Assembly: GCF_003665065.1 (NCBI RefSeq)
Contig: NZ_RCHR01000002.1
Span: 434,001-498,000, forward strand
Reading direction: 5' to 3'
Length of the DNA: 64,000 nt
DNA from: Oceanobacillus piezotolerans
GTDB taxonomy: Bacteria > Bacillota > Bacilli > Bacillales > Amphibacillaceae
In this document: positions 16,569 through 25,458 of the stretch, piece after piece
Layout of the letters: the number at the start of each line of letters is the position of its first letter
Position numbering within the stretch: position 1 is the first letter of the stretch
Notes under the pieces: generated by a model
What the model was told of the DNA's origin: nothing
Databases searched by the model: none
Seen by the model: the letters and a program-made list of their open reading frames with translations, nothing else
Translations under genes and position numbers: made by a program

Positions 16569-17351
16569 TTAAATTCCCGTAAATTTTGGTTCTCTTTTTT
16601 CAAAAAAAGCTTTGACGCTTTCATGGTGGTCCTCCGTTGTGAAAGAAATGGCTTGAGCCATAGATTCCATAAAAAGGATATCCTCCAGTGATGATTCAAA
16701 AGATTGATTAATAATTGACTTTGTTAATCCGACCGAATATCCAGTACCATCTCTTAAACTTAAAGCAAGCTCCCGTGCCCTATTCATTAATTCTTCTTTT
16801 TTTGTTACCTCTAAACAAATTCCATATTGTTTAGCCTCTTCGGCGGTTATATTTTTTCCAGAAAAGGCTAGCATTTTTGCACGTTGCATACCAACCAATC
16901 TCGGTAAATAATATAGTCCTCCTAAATCTGGAACAAGTCCCATTCTATTAAATCCCATATTAAACGTTGCATTTTCTGAAGCAATAACTAGATCACAAGT
17001 TATTGCTAGACTAAAACCAGCACCAACTGCATATCCATTTACTGCAGCGATTGTTGGTTTTTCAAGCGATGCCAAATCTTTATAAAATCGAATGGATTGT
17101 GTCATATAATTCCTTCCAACCCCAGCATTTTTTATATCTGGAAAACTCTTTATATCACCACCTGCATTAAACGCTTTTCCTTCTCCAGTTAAAATTACAA
17201 CCCTTATAGATGAATCTTCCTTTATTTGCCTTAAACTATCTGTTAAGCCCGATATGATTTCACTAGATAGAACGTTTAACCTATCTGGTTGATTAAAAGT
17301 TATCGTGGCAATATTATCGGTTATATCTAATAAAACAGCATGATTTGTCAA
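16569..17351 (-). CDS. Crotonase-fold isomerase-like protein (PaaG branch)
   Basis: Crotonase of about 260 residues. The oxyanion-hole motifs (FNAGGDIK and GAGFSLA) are present, but the two hydratase glutamates are absent (Ser in GFSLAITCD, Phe in NMGFNRMG). The third acidic residue remains in GLVPDLGG. It is therefore more likely an enoyl-CoA isomerase or related enzyme than a hydratase. A paralogue with the same pattern is at 9462. For the start, the ATG at 17357 touches the GGAGGA ribosome binding site, so the TTG at 17351, 7 bases away, is preferred. It is the last gene of the TRAP operon, after a hairpin. Confidence 0.82.
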   Translation of the reverse strand: MTNHAVLLDITDNIATITFNQPDRLNVLSSEIISGLTDSLRQIKEDSSIRVVILTGEGKAFNAGGDIKSFPDIKNAGVGRNYMTQSIRFYKDLASLEKPTIAAVNGYAVGAGFSLAITCDLVIASENATFNMGFNRMGLVPDLGGLYYLPRLVGMQRAKMLAFSGKNITAEEAKQYGICLEVTKKEELMNRARELALSLRDGTGYSVGLTKSIINQSFESSLEDILFMESMAQAISFTTEDHHESVKAFFEKREPKFTGI

Positions 17352-17375
17352 GCTCATTCCTCCTTGTTTATTTGA

Positions 17376-17415
17376 AATTTATATGCCGTTTCAATTAAGA
17401 AACGGCATATAAATT
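17376..17415 (-). terminator. 17-bp perfect hairpin between acyl-CoA dehydrogenase and crotonase genes
   Basis: The arms 17376-17392 and 17399-17415 are exact reverse complements with a 6-base loop. The core GCCGTTTC/GAAACGGC is GC-containing and the outer parts are A/T, but no run of T follows. It may be a partial terminator or a stability element protecting the upstream transcript. Confidence 0.5.
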
Positions 17416-17421
17416 AATTTC

Positions 17422-18624
17422 TTAAAAATTTGCTGGATCCCAAAAGCTCTCATTTTTATAAGTCCGAAGAATTCTTTTTGCTATAGAAGCAGTATGAACT
17501 TCGTCTGGACCGTCGTAAATTCTAGCATAACGCGCTTCTCGATACATTTTTTCTAGTGGAGTGTCTCCCGTTACACCTAATGCACCATGAACTTGGATAG
17601 CTCGATCAATTACATTGTGAAGAACTTGTGCCCCGTAAACTTTAATCATTGCAATATCAATTCGAGCATCACTTCCTTCATCAATTTTCCTTGCCGCTTC
17701 AAACGTCATTAGACGTGCTGCCTGAATTTCAGTTGCAGAATCGGCTATAAACTTTTGAATCATTTGTTTATCAGACAATAACGATCCATGTGCATAACGA
17801 TTAAGAGCTCGTTCACACATCAAATCAAATGCTCTTTGGGCTTGCCCCAGCCATCTCATAGAGTGATAGATTCTACCTGGCCCTAACCGTTTTTGGGCAA
17901 TAATAAATCCTTCACCACGATTACCAAGTAAGTTTTCTTTTGGAACCCTTACATTGGTCAAACGGATTTCACAATGATTCCCTGATTCGTGTCCCATTGT
18001 TGGTACTACTCTAACAATTTCATAACCAGGGGTGTCAGTAGGTACGATAATCATAGAGGCCCTTTTATGACGTTGTTCTTCCGGTTCGGTTACACAGAAC
18101 ATCGTAGTAAATGCCGCTTTATTAGCACCAGTGGTAAACCACTTATGTGCATTAATTACCCATTCATCCCCGTCTAGAACCGCGGTTGATTTGATTAAAG
18201 TAGGATCCGATCCAGCTACTTCAGGTTCGGTTAAACCAACAGATGGATTAATTTCCCCACGAACCATTGGATAAAGCCATTTTTCCTTCTGTTCTTCTGT
18301 TCCATATAAATTTAACATTGTACCGTCCTGTGCAGTATGAGTTCCTAAAGCAAACATAGCAGCTTCAGATCTGCCAACAATTTCATTAATATAAACATAA
18401 TCCATGAATGGCAATCCGCCACCACCAATATCTTTAGGGAGACCAAGTGCCCAAATTCCTTGTTCTTTAGCTAAATTCTGTACTTTTTTTAGAGCCCTTG
18501 TTCCTTCCTCTCCGCCATGTTCTATAGCCCTTTCAACTGGTATAACTTCTCTCTCGATAAAATCTCTAACTTTAGCCCTTAATTCCTTAACCTCGTCACT
18601 CATTTGAAACTGGGATTGATTCAA
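17422..18624 (-). CDS. Acyl-CoA dehydrogenase, ACAD10/11-like branch
   Basis: FAD-dependent acyl-CoA dehydrogenase of 400 residues, introducing the 2,3-double bond. Visible are LTEPEVAGSDPT, the FAD-contact HKWFTTGA and, in place of the common YEGTSEIQ, the sequence YDGPDEVHTASIAKR near the C-terminus. The DGPDEVH variant is shared with ACAD10/ACAD11, which handle 4-phosphoryloxy-acyl-CoAs, but it also occurs in ordinary bacterial relatives. The start is a TTG with AAGGAGGAATTTTAA. It follows the TRAP genes by 23 bases, so dehydrogenation of the imported acid is a natural guess (inference). Confidence 0.88.
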   Translation of the reverse strand: MNQSQFQMSDEVKELRAKVRDFIEREVIPVERAIEHGGEEGTRALKKVQNLAKEQGIWALGLPKDIGGGGLPFMDYVYINEIVGRSEAAMFALGTHTAQDGTMLNLYGTEEQKEKWLYPMVRGEINPSVGLTEPEVAGSDPTLIKSTAVLDGDEWVINAHKWFTTGANKAAFTTMFCVTEPEEQRHKRASMIIVPTDTPGYEIVRVVPTMGHESGNHCEIRLTNVRVPKENLLGNRGEGFIIAQKRLGPGRIYHSMRWLGQAQRAFDLMCERALNRYAHGSLLSDKQMIQKFIADSATEIQAARLMTFEAARKIDEGSDARIDIAMIKVYGAQVLHNVIDRAIQVHGALGVTGDTPLEKMYREARYARIYDGPDEVHTASIAKRILRTYKNESFWDPANF

Positions 18625-18647
18625 TTAAAATTCCTCCTTATTTAATA

Positions 18648-19145
18648 CTATGAGAAAGGGATATATTTTTTGTCTCTTAGCATATTTACCAGTAAGAAAC
18701 ACCCCTTAACTGACATTAATAAGAATCCAAATGGAACAATAAATAAGACATGGTACAATGGAAATAATGTACCACCAGCAGTGAAACTGACTCCAGCAGC
18801 CACCCCCTTAAGTGCATATCCAAAGGCAAAGTAAGTCACAATCAAAAATGTAATTATCTCTACTATCAACAATGATAATTGTATTAATCTTTTGATCTCT
18901 AGATTCTTAATTCTATCGATGAATAAATTAACTTTTGGTAATATACCAGAAGTATAAGATTGAGATAAGATTGGAAACACGGCTAATGGCATTAAATAAT
19001 TCTGAGTAAACTCATAATTCCCTGGAATGGATATGTTAAGGAATGTTCTAAACATTACCTCTAAAACAATTAAAAGCATCATGATTAGTACTGTTATTCC
19101 ACTTATTATGAGCATAACTGTATCAATTTTGTTGAGGATTTTCAT
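18648..19145 (-). CDS. dctQ: TRAP transporter small permease (DctQ)
   Basis: Integral membrane protein of 165 residues with four hydrophobic helices, as expected for DctQ. It assists the large permease DctM in sodium-coupled uptake of a carboxylate. The ATG follows a perfect AAGGAGGT. The gene order ligase-dctP-dctM-dctQ-dehydrogenase, with short gaps, ties this transporter to CoA catabolism. Confidence 0.88.
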   Translation of the reverse strand: MKILNKIDTVMLIISGITVLIMMLLIVLEVMFRTFLNISIPGNYEFTQNYLMPLAVFPILSQSYTSGILPKVNLFIDRIKNLEIKRLIQLSLLIVEIITFLIVTYFAFGYALKGVAAGVSFTAGGTLFPLYHVLFIVPFGFLLMSVKGCFLLVNMLRDKKYIPFS

Positions 19146-19166
19146 AATATACCTCCTTACTTTCCT

Positions 19167-20480
19167 TTACTTATTATTTACTAAAAAAGTCATTAACTCA
19201 GGGAAATTCAACAATATAGCTGGTACCGCAATAGAGGCAGCAGTCGCAAATATAAGTGAGTACTTAAATAAATTTTCGATAGGAATCTTTGTCACACCTG
19301 CTACTGAATAAACGCATAGACCTACAGGTGGTGTCAGTAATCCTGCTGTTCCAATCGCAGATATTAAAATACCAAATTCTAAAGGACTGATACCTACAGC
19401 TTGTGCCAAAGGAACTGTAATTGGAACAGTCATTAATATAACCGCTGCACCTTCTAAGAACATAAATAATATAAAATAAATGATTAACAATAATATGATG
19501 ATAAGTAATGGCATCCCCATTAAAGGCTCTAACATTTCTAACACTTTTCTAGGAATCCTTGATAAAGAGATGAATTTCCCGAAAACTTGCGCTCCAATCA
19601 TGATAACCATTACCATTGTTGTTATTTCCAATGTACTTCTTAAGGATTTTTTTATGAAGTTAACATTTACCTTTCCTAAAATTGCTGCTGTAATTAAGCT
19701 TATAAAAGCACCAACTGCACCTGCTTCAGTAGGAGTGAAAATACCTAAATAAATCCCCCCAAAGATTGCACCTACTATAAAAAGACCTGTTAAAATAGCA
19801 ACTGTATATTGTTTTGCACTATAGTTATCTAATTCAATAGATTGAGCTTCTTCTGTTTCTATAACTTCTCTTTTAGATCTTTTATGCAAAAACATTAGTA
19901 CTATTATGAAAATTATAATCATTAGTATTCCCGGTATGATACTTGCGATAAATAAATCACCTATAGGAGTTTGAGTTAATGCACCATATATAATTAAACC
20001 GATTGCAGGAGGAATAATACTAGATAGAGAACCTGAAACTGCTGCAATAGCACCAGCAAGATCTTCTTTATATCCTCGTTTCTTTAGTTCTGGTACTGCT
20101 ATTTGTCCTAAACTAGCTGATATAGCAGATCCAGACCCAGATACCGCTCCTAAAAAACCTCCTAAGAGAATTGTAAATACTCCTAAAACACTAGAAACAC
20201 CTCTAGTAAGTTTGAAAACTAAAGAATATAAATACTTTACAATATCAGCATGCATGATAAACTGTGACATTAAAATAAAAAGCGGTATCGTTGTTAACGT
20301 ATAGCTAGCAACCCTATTAAAAGGATCTAATTCCAAAATTCCAGTCAATGCTTGAACACCACTTAACAAATAAATACCAACTATACCTGATAAAAGTAAG
20401 ACAGTGCTTATATGAAGACCTATTGATAATAGAGCAATGAATAACGTAAGTGTGATAATTATCACAGGAATCTCTCCCAT
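19167..20480 (-). CDS. dctM: TRAP transporter large permease (DctM)
   Basis: Membrane protein of about 437 residues and roughly twelve hydrophobic segments. The DctM-typical GSGSAISASLGQIAVPELKK region and IGLIIYGALTQTPIGDLF are recognisable. It forms the transport channel with DctQ and receives substrate from DctP. The start was placed at the ATG at 20480, 7 bases after GGAGGTG; the ATG two codons upstream overlaps the ribosome binding site. It follows dctP across a hairpin. Confidence 0.9.
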   Translation of the reverse strand: MGEIPVIIITLTLFIALLSIGLHISTVLLLSGIVGIYLLSGVQALTGILELDPFNRVASYTLTTIPLFILMSQFIMHADIVKYLYSLVFKLTRGVSSVLGVFTILLGGFLGAVSGSGSAISASLGQIAVPELKKRGYKEDLAGAIAAVSGSLSSIIPPAIGLIIYGALTQTPIGDLFIASIIPGILMIIIFIIVLMFLHKRSKREVIETEEAQSIELDNYSAKQYTVAILTGLFIVGAIFGGIYLGIFTPTEAGAVGAFISLITAAILGKVNVNFIKKSLRSTLEITTMVMVIMIGAQVFGKFISLSRIPRKVLEMLEPLMGMPLLIIILLLIIYFILFMFLEGAAVILMTVPITVPLAQAVGISPLEFGILISAIGTAGLLTPPVGLCVYSVAGVTKIPIENLFKYSLIFATAASIAVPAILLNFPELMTFLVNNK

Positions 20481-20503
20481 TAACATTCACCTCCTATTAA
20501 TAT

Positions 20504-20536
20504 GCCGGTAAACATTATATTCAGCTATCTACCGGC
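20504..20536 (-). other. Intercistronic hairpin between dctP and dctM
   Basis: The arms GCCGGTA (20504-20510) and TACCGGC (20530-20536) are perfect complements around a 19-base loop. Such a structure just after a binding-protein gene is a common way to make more binding protein than permease, by stability or partial termination (known pattern; role here inferred). Confidence 0.5.
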
Positions 20537-20551
20537 TAAATGAATTAGTAA

Positions 20552-21679
20552 TTATTCTAATTCCAATCCTTCCGGCACTTCTCCACCATTTTCCTCAACT
20601 AATTGCCTCCAAAGTTTTGCAATTTCCGTACCTGGATGCCCTTCAGCTTCTAATCTATCTATCCATTCATACCATGTTTCCACCATTGCTTTATTAACTG
20701 CTTCTTGAATTACTGGTGATTTATCTTCTAGCTTTTCAAAAACTGATCCATTATCAGAGGCTAATTCTCTGACTTCACTATCCAATCTCATCATAACTTC
20801 AGTAGCATTGGGATCAACAATAAGGTCCTTGGCTGCTTCATCCATTGCCGTTCTTACATTCTCAGGTAAACTCTCCCATTTTTCATTAGTCATTCCAAAT
20901 ACCGCATTAAAATGACCTAAATTTGCTCCTTCTAATGTATAAGAGAATAAATCATGATAACCATAACTCTTCCAATCCCCAACGGAGATAAAGTTCCCAT
21001 CAATAGTTCCCCTACTCAATGCGTCATAGGCATCCGTTTGAGGCATTGTTATAGGTGTTGCACCTAAGTGTTTTGTATATACTTCTGTTAAACGTGTTGG
21101 GGTTCGTAACTTAAGAGAATCAAGTTCACTTAATTTTTCAACTGGATCACCCGTTGTTGACATAGCATAAGGCTCACCCATTGAAGATCCCCAAACTTTT
21201 AAATCTTTATCACCAAATTCTAAATCATAAAAGGATTTTCCCTCTTTTAATTCATGTTCGTCGTACATTAGGCTAGAAAATGCTTGTGAAATAATAGCAG
21301 AATCTGATTCACTTGTTGGTAACATGGTTACTTCAGACAATGGAAATCTTTTCTGATCATAAAGATTAAATACAGGTAAAGCAATATCAATTAGGCCAGA
21401 TTCTAATGCATCAAATTCGGATCCAATATCTACTAGTTCTCCACCGGAATACAATTCAAATTCCACTTGACCATTCGTTTCTTCTACAACTCTTTCCATC
21501 CATGGATTGAAAAGAGCCTCAAACCATACATGCTCCTCAGGAACTCCTGAAGAAGCCTTTAAAATAATTTTTTCAGAACTTCCCTCTCCAGAATTCGTTT
21601 CATCACTTCCACCACAAGCAGCTAAAAATATTAAAATAAAAAATGAGAATAATACAAAACTAGTTTTGATGTTCCTCAA
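20552..21679 (-). CDS. dctP: TRAP transporter substrate-binding lipoprotein (DctP)
   Basis: Extracytoplasmic solute receptor of 375 residues. The N-terminus has a hydrophobic signal ending in the lipobox LAACGG, so it should be a lipoprotein on the outer face of the membrane. The DctP-family region SLKLRTPTRLTEVYTKHLGATP carries the Arg that usually binds the ligand's carboxylate (in LRTP), so the ligand is probably an organic acid. The start is a TTG after GGAGGG. It lies 31 bases after the ligase gene and upstream of dctM. Confidence 0.9.
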   Translation of the reverse strand: MRNIKTSFVLFSFFILIFLAACGGSDETNSGEGSSEKIILKASSGVPEEHVWFEALFNPWMERVVEETNGQVEFELYSGGELVDIGSEFDALESGLIDIALPVFNLYDQKRFPLSEVTMLPTSESDSAIISQAFSSLMYDEHELKEGKSFYDLEFGDKDLKVWGSSMGEPYAMSTTGDPVEKLSELDSLKLRTPTRLTEVYTKHLGATPITMPQTDAYDALSRGTIDGNFISVGDWKSYGYHDLFSYTLEGANLGHFNAVFGMTNEKWESLPENVRTAMDEAAKDLIVDPNATEVMMRLDSEVRELASDNGSVFEKLEDKSPVIQEAVNKAMVETWYEWIDRLEAEGHPGTEIAKLWRQLVEENGGEVPEGLELE

Positions 21680-21710
21680 TAGTATCCCTCCAAATAATAT
21701 TAATATTTTA

Positions 21711-23267
21711 TTAATTCTGTTTTACGTTTTCTCTTAGAATTCTTTTTAGTATCTTACCAGATGGATTTCTAGGTAATTCATCTATAAATTCAACAAACTT
21801 AGGTTTTTTATAGGATGCTAGATATTTTTTACAGTGTTCAACAATCTCATCCTTGCTAACTATTTGACATTCTTTTAGAACAACATAGGCTTTTACAGTT
21901 TCTCCCCATTCTTTATCAGGAACTCCAATTACTGCAGCTTCTAGGATAGCTGGATGCTTATATAGCGCTTCCTCAACTTCAACGGGATATATATTTTCTC
22001 CTCCACTGATGATCATATCTTTCTTTCTATCAACAATATAAATGAACCCCTCCTCGTCCATCCGAACTAAGTCACCACTATGGAACCAGCCACCATAAAA
22101 GGCTTCAGATGTTGCTTCAGGGTTTTTATAATAACCTAGAAATACAGTGGGTCCTCTATAAATTATTTCTCCCACTTCTCCAATTGGAACGTCATTCATA
22201 TTTTCATCTACTACACGTACTTCAACTCCCATAATAGGTTTTCCAACAGAATCTGTTTTTCTTAATGAATCATTTGATTTTAACGCTGTAGTTGTCGGGC
22301 TCATTTCAGTTTGACCGAACGCATCAAAGAGCATTCCATTTTCAAACCGTTCTATTATTTTTTTCTTTACCTCTAATGGGCAAGGTGCACCACCAGACAT
22401 ACACCACTTCATAGACTTCACATCATATTGATTGATTTGATCGACTTGTAAAATAAGGTTCCACATAGACGGTGCAAGAAAAGTGGCATTTATTTTTTCT
22501 TTATCAACAGTTTTAAGAAAATCTACGGGGTCGAAGAAATTTTTAATATGAGTTGATCCCTCTAATAAACTAGAAATGATTATAGTTGATACACCAGCAA
22601 CATGAAATAAAGGGGTTACTATCAGCTGATTGTAGTAATAATCCATTTTTGATTCTAAAATTACAGTTTGAGCATTGATATATAAATTTTGATGGGACAG
22701 TATAGCACCTTTTGGTTTTCCAGTTGTTCCAGAAGTATATACAATCATGCATGGATCATCATTTGAGATTTCTTGGGGAATATATTTTAGTTCTTCTGAG
22801 AAGATTTCTTGGTAGGAAGTAATTTCTTGTTGTAAAGATTTTTTATTTTCAACTATTACTATTTTCCTTAATGTTGGCACTTCATCTATTACCGAATTAA
22901 TGGCATCTATATATTCTGGCTCAGTGAAAAGAATTTTGGATTCGGAATTGCTGAGAATATATTTTATTTCTTCAGCAGATAGCCTAAAGTTTATTGGGAC
23001 TCCTGTAGCTCCCGATAAGCATATCCCAAAAAAGCATTCTACAAATTCTACTCTGTTTTTAAATAAGAAACTTATGTTATCATCATTCTCAATTCCATTT
23101 TGTTGTAACCACGCTGCTATTTGCAACGCCCTCTCTTCAAGATCTCTATAGACCAAACTCCGATTCTGATCTGAAAAAGCCCTGCGTTTTGGTGAACGAT
23201 ATGCTGATCGTCTTAATATTTCACCTATGGCTAAACTTCTAGATAATCCAAATGAACTAGTTACCAT
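21711..23267 (-). CDS. AMP-forming acyl-CoA ligase, first gene of the TRAP operon
   Basis: Adenylate-forming ligase of 518 residues. Motifs are YTSGTTGKPKGA near 180, DAFGQTEMSP near 310, VDRKKDMIISGGENIYPVEVEE near 415, and the catalytic Lys in NPSGKILKR near the end. It is a clear paralogue of 29047-30612: the N-terminal halves align closely (AAWLQ, GVPINFRL). It probably activates whatever the adjacent TRAP system imports (inference). The ATG follows GGGGAGAG. A near-consensus promoter and a cre box lie directly upstream, so expression is probably repressed by preferred sugars through CcpA. Confidence 0.88.
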   Translation of the reverse strand: MVTSSFGLSRSLAIGEILRRSAYRSPKRRAFSDQNRSLVYRDLEERALQIAAWLQQNGIENDDNISFLFKNRVEFVECFFGICLSGATGVPINFRLSAEEIKYILSNSESKILFTEPEYIDAINSVIDEVPTLRKIVIVENKKSLQQEITSYQEIFSEELKYIPQEISNDDPCMIVYTSGTTGKPKGAILSHQNLYINAQTVILESKMDYYYNQLIVTPLFHVAGVSTIIISSLLEGSTHIKNFFDPVDFLKTVDKEKINATFLAPSMWNLILQVDQINQYDVKSMKWCMSGGAPCPLEVKKKIIERFENGMLFDAFGQTEMSPTTTALKSNDSLRKTDSVGKPIMGVEVRVVDENMNDVPIGEVGEIIYRGPTVFLGYYKNPEATSEAFYGGWFHSGDLVRMDEEGFIYIVDRKKDMIISGGENIYPVEVEEALYKHPAILEAAVIGVPDKEWGETVKAYVVLKECQIVSKDEIVEHCKKYLASYKKPKFVEFIDELPRNPSGKILKRILRENVKQN

Positions 23268-23289
23268 CTCTCTCTCCCCTTCGAAGTTT

Positions 23290-23304
23290 TGTATACGCTT
23301 TCAA
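23290..23304 (-). promoter_or_regulatory. cre box (CcpA operator) in the ligase-TRAP leader
   Basis: TTGAAAGCGTATACA on the minus strand matches the Bacillus cre consensus WTGNAANCGNWNNCW at every defined position. It lies about 60 bases downstream of the -10 element and just before the ribosome binding site, a roadblock position for carbon catabolite repression. Confidence 0.7.
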
Positions 23305-23363
23305 CAATTTGATAAAATTTAACTCTTCATACAAAAATTATATTAAGGTTTAATTTATTTATG

Positions 23364-23392
23364 ATTATATCCACTAAACATTAATTAGTCAA
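23364..23392 (-). promoter_or_regulatory. Sigma-A promoter of the ligase-TRAP-dehydrogenase-crotonase operon
   Basis: On the minus strand: -35 TTGACT (23387-23392), 17-base spacer, -10 TATAAT (23364-23369). This is the strongest promoter match in the window. The -35 overlaps the A/T palindrome-like TGACTAATTAATG, a possible operator. Confidence 0.75.
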
Positions 23393-23681
23393 TTCTAAAA
23401 ATATAAAAAATTCAATTTTTATTAACTGTAAATAGAATGATTTATAATCAAAAATTACTTAGAGGATGGAATCCATAAGGCTATATGAAGAATTCTATGA
23501 TTAGATAAATTAGAAAAGTATAGTAAACACGAAGTAGAAATTGATGGATCTATAGGAAAGGTTACAATGGTTATCCCCAATCAGTACAGTTGTAAAGGAG
23601 AATAATATTATTCTGCTTATCCGGAACATGAGCTTTAACAATAAGTAGCATTAAAATCAATTTTTATTACAAATAAAAAAA
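23393..23681. other. Gene-free stretch with a possible coding remnant
   Basis: This is most of a 463-base region without a gene, upstream of the TRAP promoter. It contains no intact ORF. From 23501 to 23638 one frame reads 34 codons (including KHEVEIDGSIGKVTMVIPN), a single stop, and ten more codons. The amino acid composition is protein-like but I do not recognise a family, so it could be a decayed gene end or chance. Confidence 0.25.
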
Positions 23682-23718
23682 GCAACCTATTTTCCAATAA
23701 GGATAAGGTTGCCTTTTT
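23682..23718 (-). terminator. Rho-independent terminator after the 23731 ligase
   Basis: On the minus strand the arms GCAACCT and AGGTTGC enclose a loop of about 17 bases and are followed by seven T residues. The flanking A-run makes it workable in both directions. It lies 13 bases past the ligase stop codon. Confidence 0.75.
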
Positions 23719-23730
23719 GAAAATTATTTA

Positions 23731-25263
23731 TTACGCATATTGATCTAGAGTACGTAATTGTCTTTTAAGAATCTTGCCGGAAGGATTTCTCGGAAAGTCC
23801 TTGATAAACTCCAATTCTTTTATTCTTTGGTATTTCGATAATTGATTATTACAGTGGAAAATTAACTCTTCTTCAGTTATCATATTTTCTTTTTTCAATA
23901 CTACAAAGGCCTTTACACTCTCCCCCCATATATCATCGGGAATTCCGATTACTGCTGCTTCAAGTACCGCCGGATGTTTAAACAATACTTCTTCAATGTC
24001 CTTTGAATAAATATTTACTCCACCACTGATAATCATATCTTTCTTTCTATCAAGTAAATAGTAGTAGCCATCTTCATCCATTTTTCCCATATCTCCTGTT
24101 AAAAACCATCCACCTTCTATAAATGAATTCTCAGTTTCTTCAGGTTGATTATAATAACCTAAAAATAGACTACTACTTCTTACAGCGAATTCTCCCTCTA
24201 CACCTACACCAACATCATTTCCGCTCTCATCTAGAAGGCGAACTTGAGCATCTTCCACCTGTTGGCCTATTGATGTAAATTTAGTGAGTACAGATTCTGG
24301 ACGTAAATTTATATAACTACCTGTCTCAGAGCTACCAAAAAATTCACTGAACTCACAACTAAACTCCTTAATTATAGAACGTTTGGTTGATTCGTTTATT
24401 GGTGCACCGCCTGATATTAAACGAACTAAAGATAATAAATCATATTGATTAAAACTAGGTTGTTTAAGCATCATAATATATTGTGTTGGGACAAATACAG
24501 AATGTGTTACTTTTTTATCCTGAATCAATTTCAAGGTTTGCTCTGGATCAAATTCTCTTGTTATTACAACACGCATTCCTAATACTGGTACTGTGTATAA
24601 GATATTGAATCCTATACTATGATATAAAGGAACCGTAATTAAGAAGACACTTCTATAATCGCTACTCCACTCATTTGGGATTTTTAAGGTTCTCATTAAC
24701 ATTGCTCCATGTGTCAACATGATACCTTTTGGTAGGGAAGTTGTTCCTGAAGAATATATGAGACAAGCAAGATCTTCATATCTAACCTGCACATCTATTT
24801 CTTCAAATTTATTAACATTGAAAGAAGAATAACTAATAAAACTAGTTGCTGCTTCTCCATCCCCAACTAGTACACTTTTTTTATGGTCTAATAAATTCAA
24901 TTTAGTTAAAACTGCATTATATTCTTTTAATGTTTGCAATTCAATAAATGCGAATTTAGCATCTGATTTATTTATTAAAGCAGCTAAGTCAATCCCCTTT
25001 ACCATATAATTAATCGGAACAACAACTGCCCCTATCATCGAGATAGCAAAATATATTTCCGCTGCTTCAACTCTATTACGCATGTATACTACAACATGAT
25101 CCCCTTTTTTTATTCCATTATTCATTAAAGAATGACCTATGGATTTAGCTCTATTGTATAATTCTGAATATGTTAATTTGCGTTCTTCAAATGTGATAGC
25201 AGTTTCATTTGGCTTATTTTTTGCTAATACTGATAGACCAGAATGAAGGTTATGAGATATCAT
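23731..25263 (-). CDS. AMP-forming acyl-CoA ligase (stand-alone gene)
   Basis: Ligase of 510 residues. Motifs are YSSGTTSLPKGI near 175 (Ser replaces the usual Gly in the loop), FFGSSETGSY near 315, DRKKDMIISGGVNIYSKDIEE, and the catalytic Lys in NPSGKILKR. The frame runs 41 codons further upstream, but the ATG at 25263 has AAAGGGTG at ideal spacing and gives a standard N-terminus. It is monocistronic, bounded by a terminator downstream and a cre box about 180 bases upstream. The acid substrate is unknown. Confidence 0.86.
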   Translation of the reverse strand: MISHNLHSGLSVLAKNKPNETAITFEERKLTYSELYNRAKSIGHSLMNNGIKKGDHVVVYMRNRVEAAEIYFAISMIGAVVVPINYMVKGIDLAALINKSDAKFAFIELQTLKEYNAVLTKLNLLDHKKSVLVGDGEAATSFISYSSFNVNKFEEIDVQVRYEDLACLIYSSGTTSLPKGIMLTHGAMLMRTLKIPNEWSSDYRSVFLITVPLYHSIGFNILYTVPVLGMRVVITREFDPEQTLKLIQDKKVTHSVFVPTQYIMMLKQPSFNQYDLLSLVRLISGGAPINESTKRSIIKEFSCEFSEFFGSSETGSYINLRPESVLTKFTSIGQQVEDAQVRLLDESGNDVGVGVEGEFAVRSSSLFLGYYNQPEETENSFIEGGWFLTGDMGKMDEDGYYYLLDRKKDMIISGGVNIYSKDIEEVLFKHPAVLEAAVIGIPDDIWGESVKAFVVLKKENMITEEELIFHCNNQLSKYQRIKELEFIKDFPRNPSGKILKRQLRTLDQYA

Positions 25264-25436
25264 GTTATCACCCTTTTTTAAATTTCTATGATTAAACGTA
25301 TAGTTCCGTTCCAAAATCACTGTTACTAAAATAGTAATCTTTGCTTTCCTTAACATTTTTATTGTATTTAATATTCTTAGTTCCAACCTACAAAAGTAAT
25401 GTAATATATAACATTTAATCGAATAAAACCTTTTAT

Positions 25437-25451
25437 AGAAAACGTTTCCAA
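25437..25451 (-). promoter_or_regulatory. cre box (CcpA operator) upstream of the stand-alone ligase
   Basis: TTGGAAACGTTTTCT on the minus strand fits WTGNAANCGNWNNCW fully and has a near-palindromic core GGAAACGTTTTC. It lies about 175 bases upstream of the ligase start. No convincing -35/-10 pair was found between them, so its exact relation to a promoter is open. Confidence 0.6.
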
Positions 25452-25458
25452 ATTAGAA

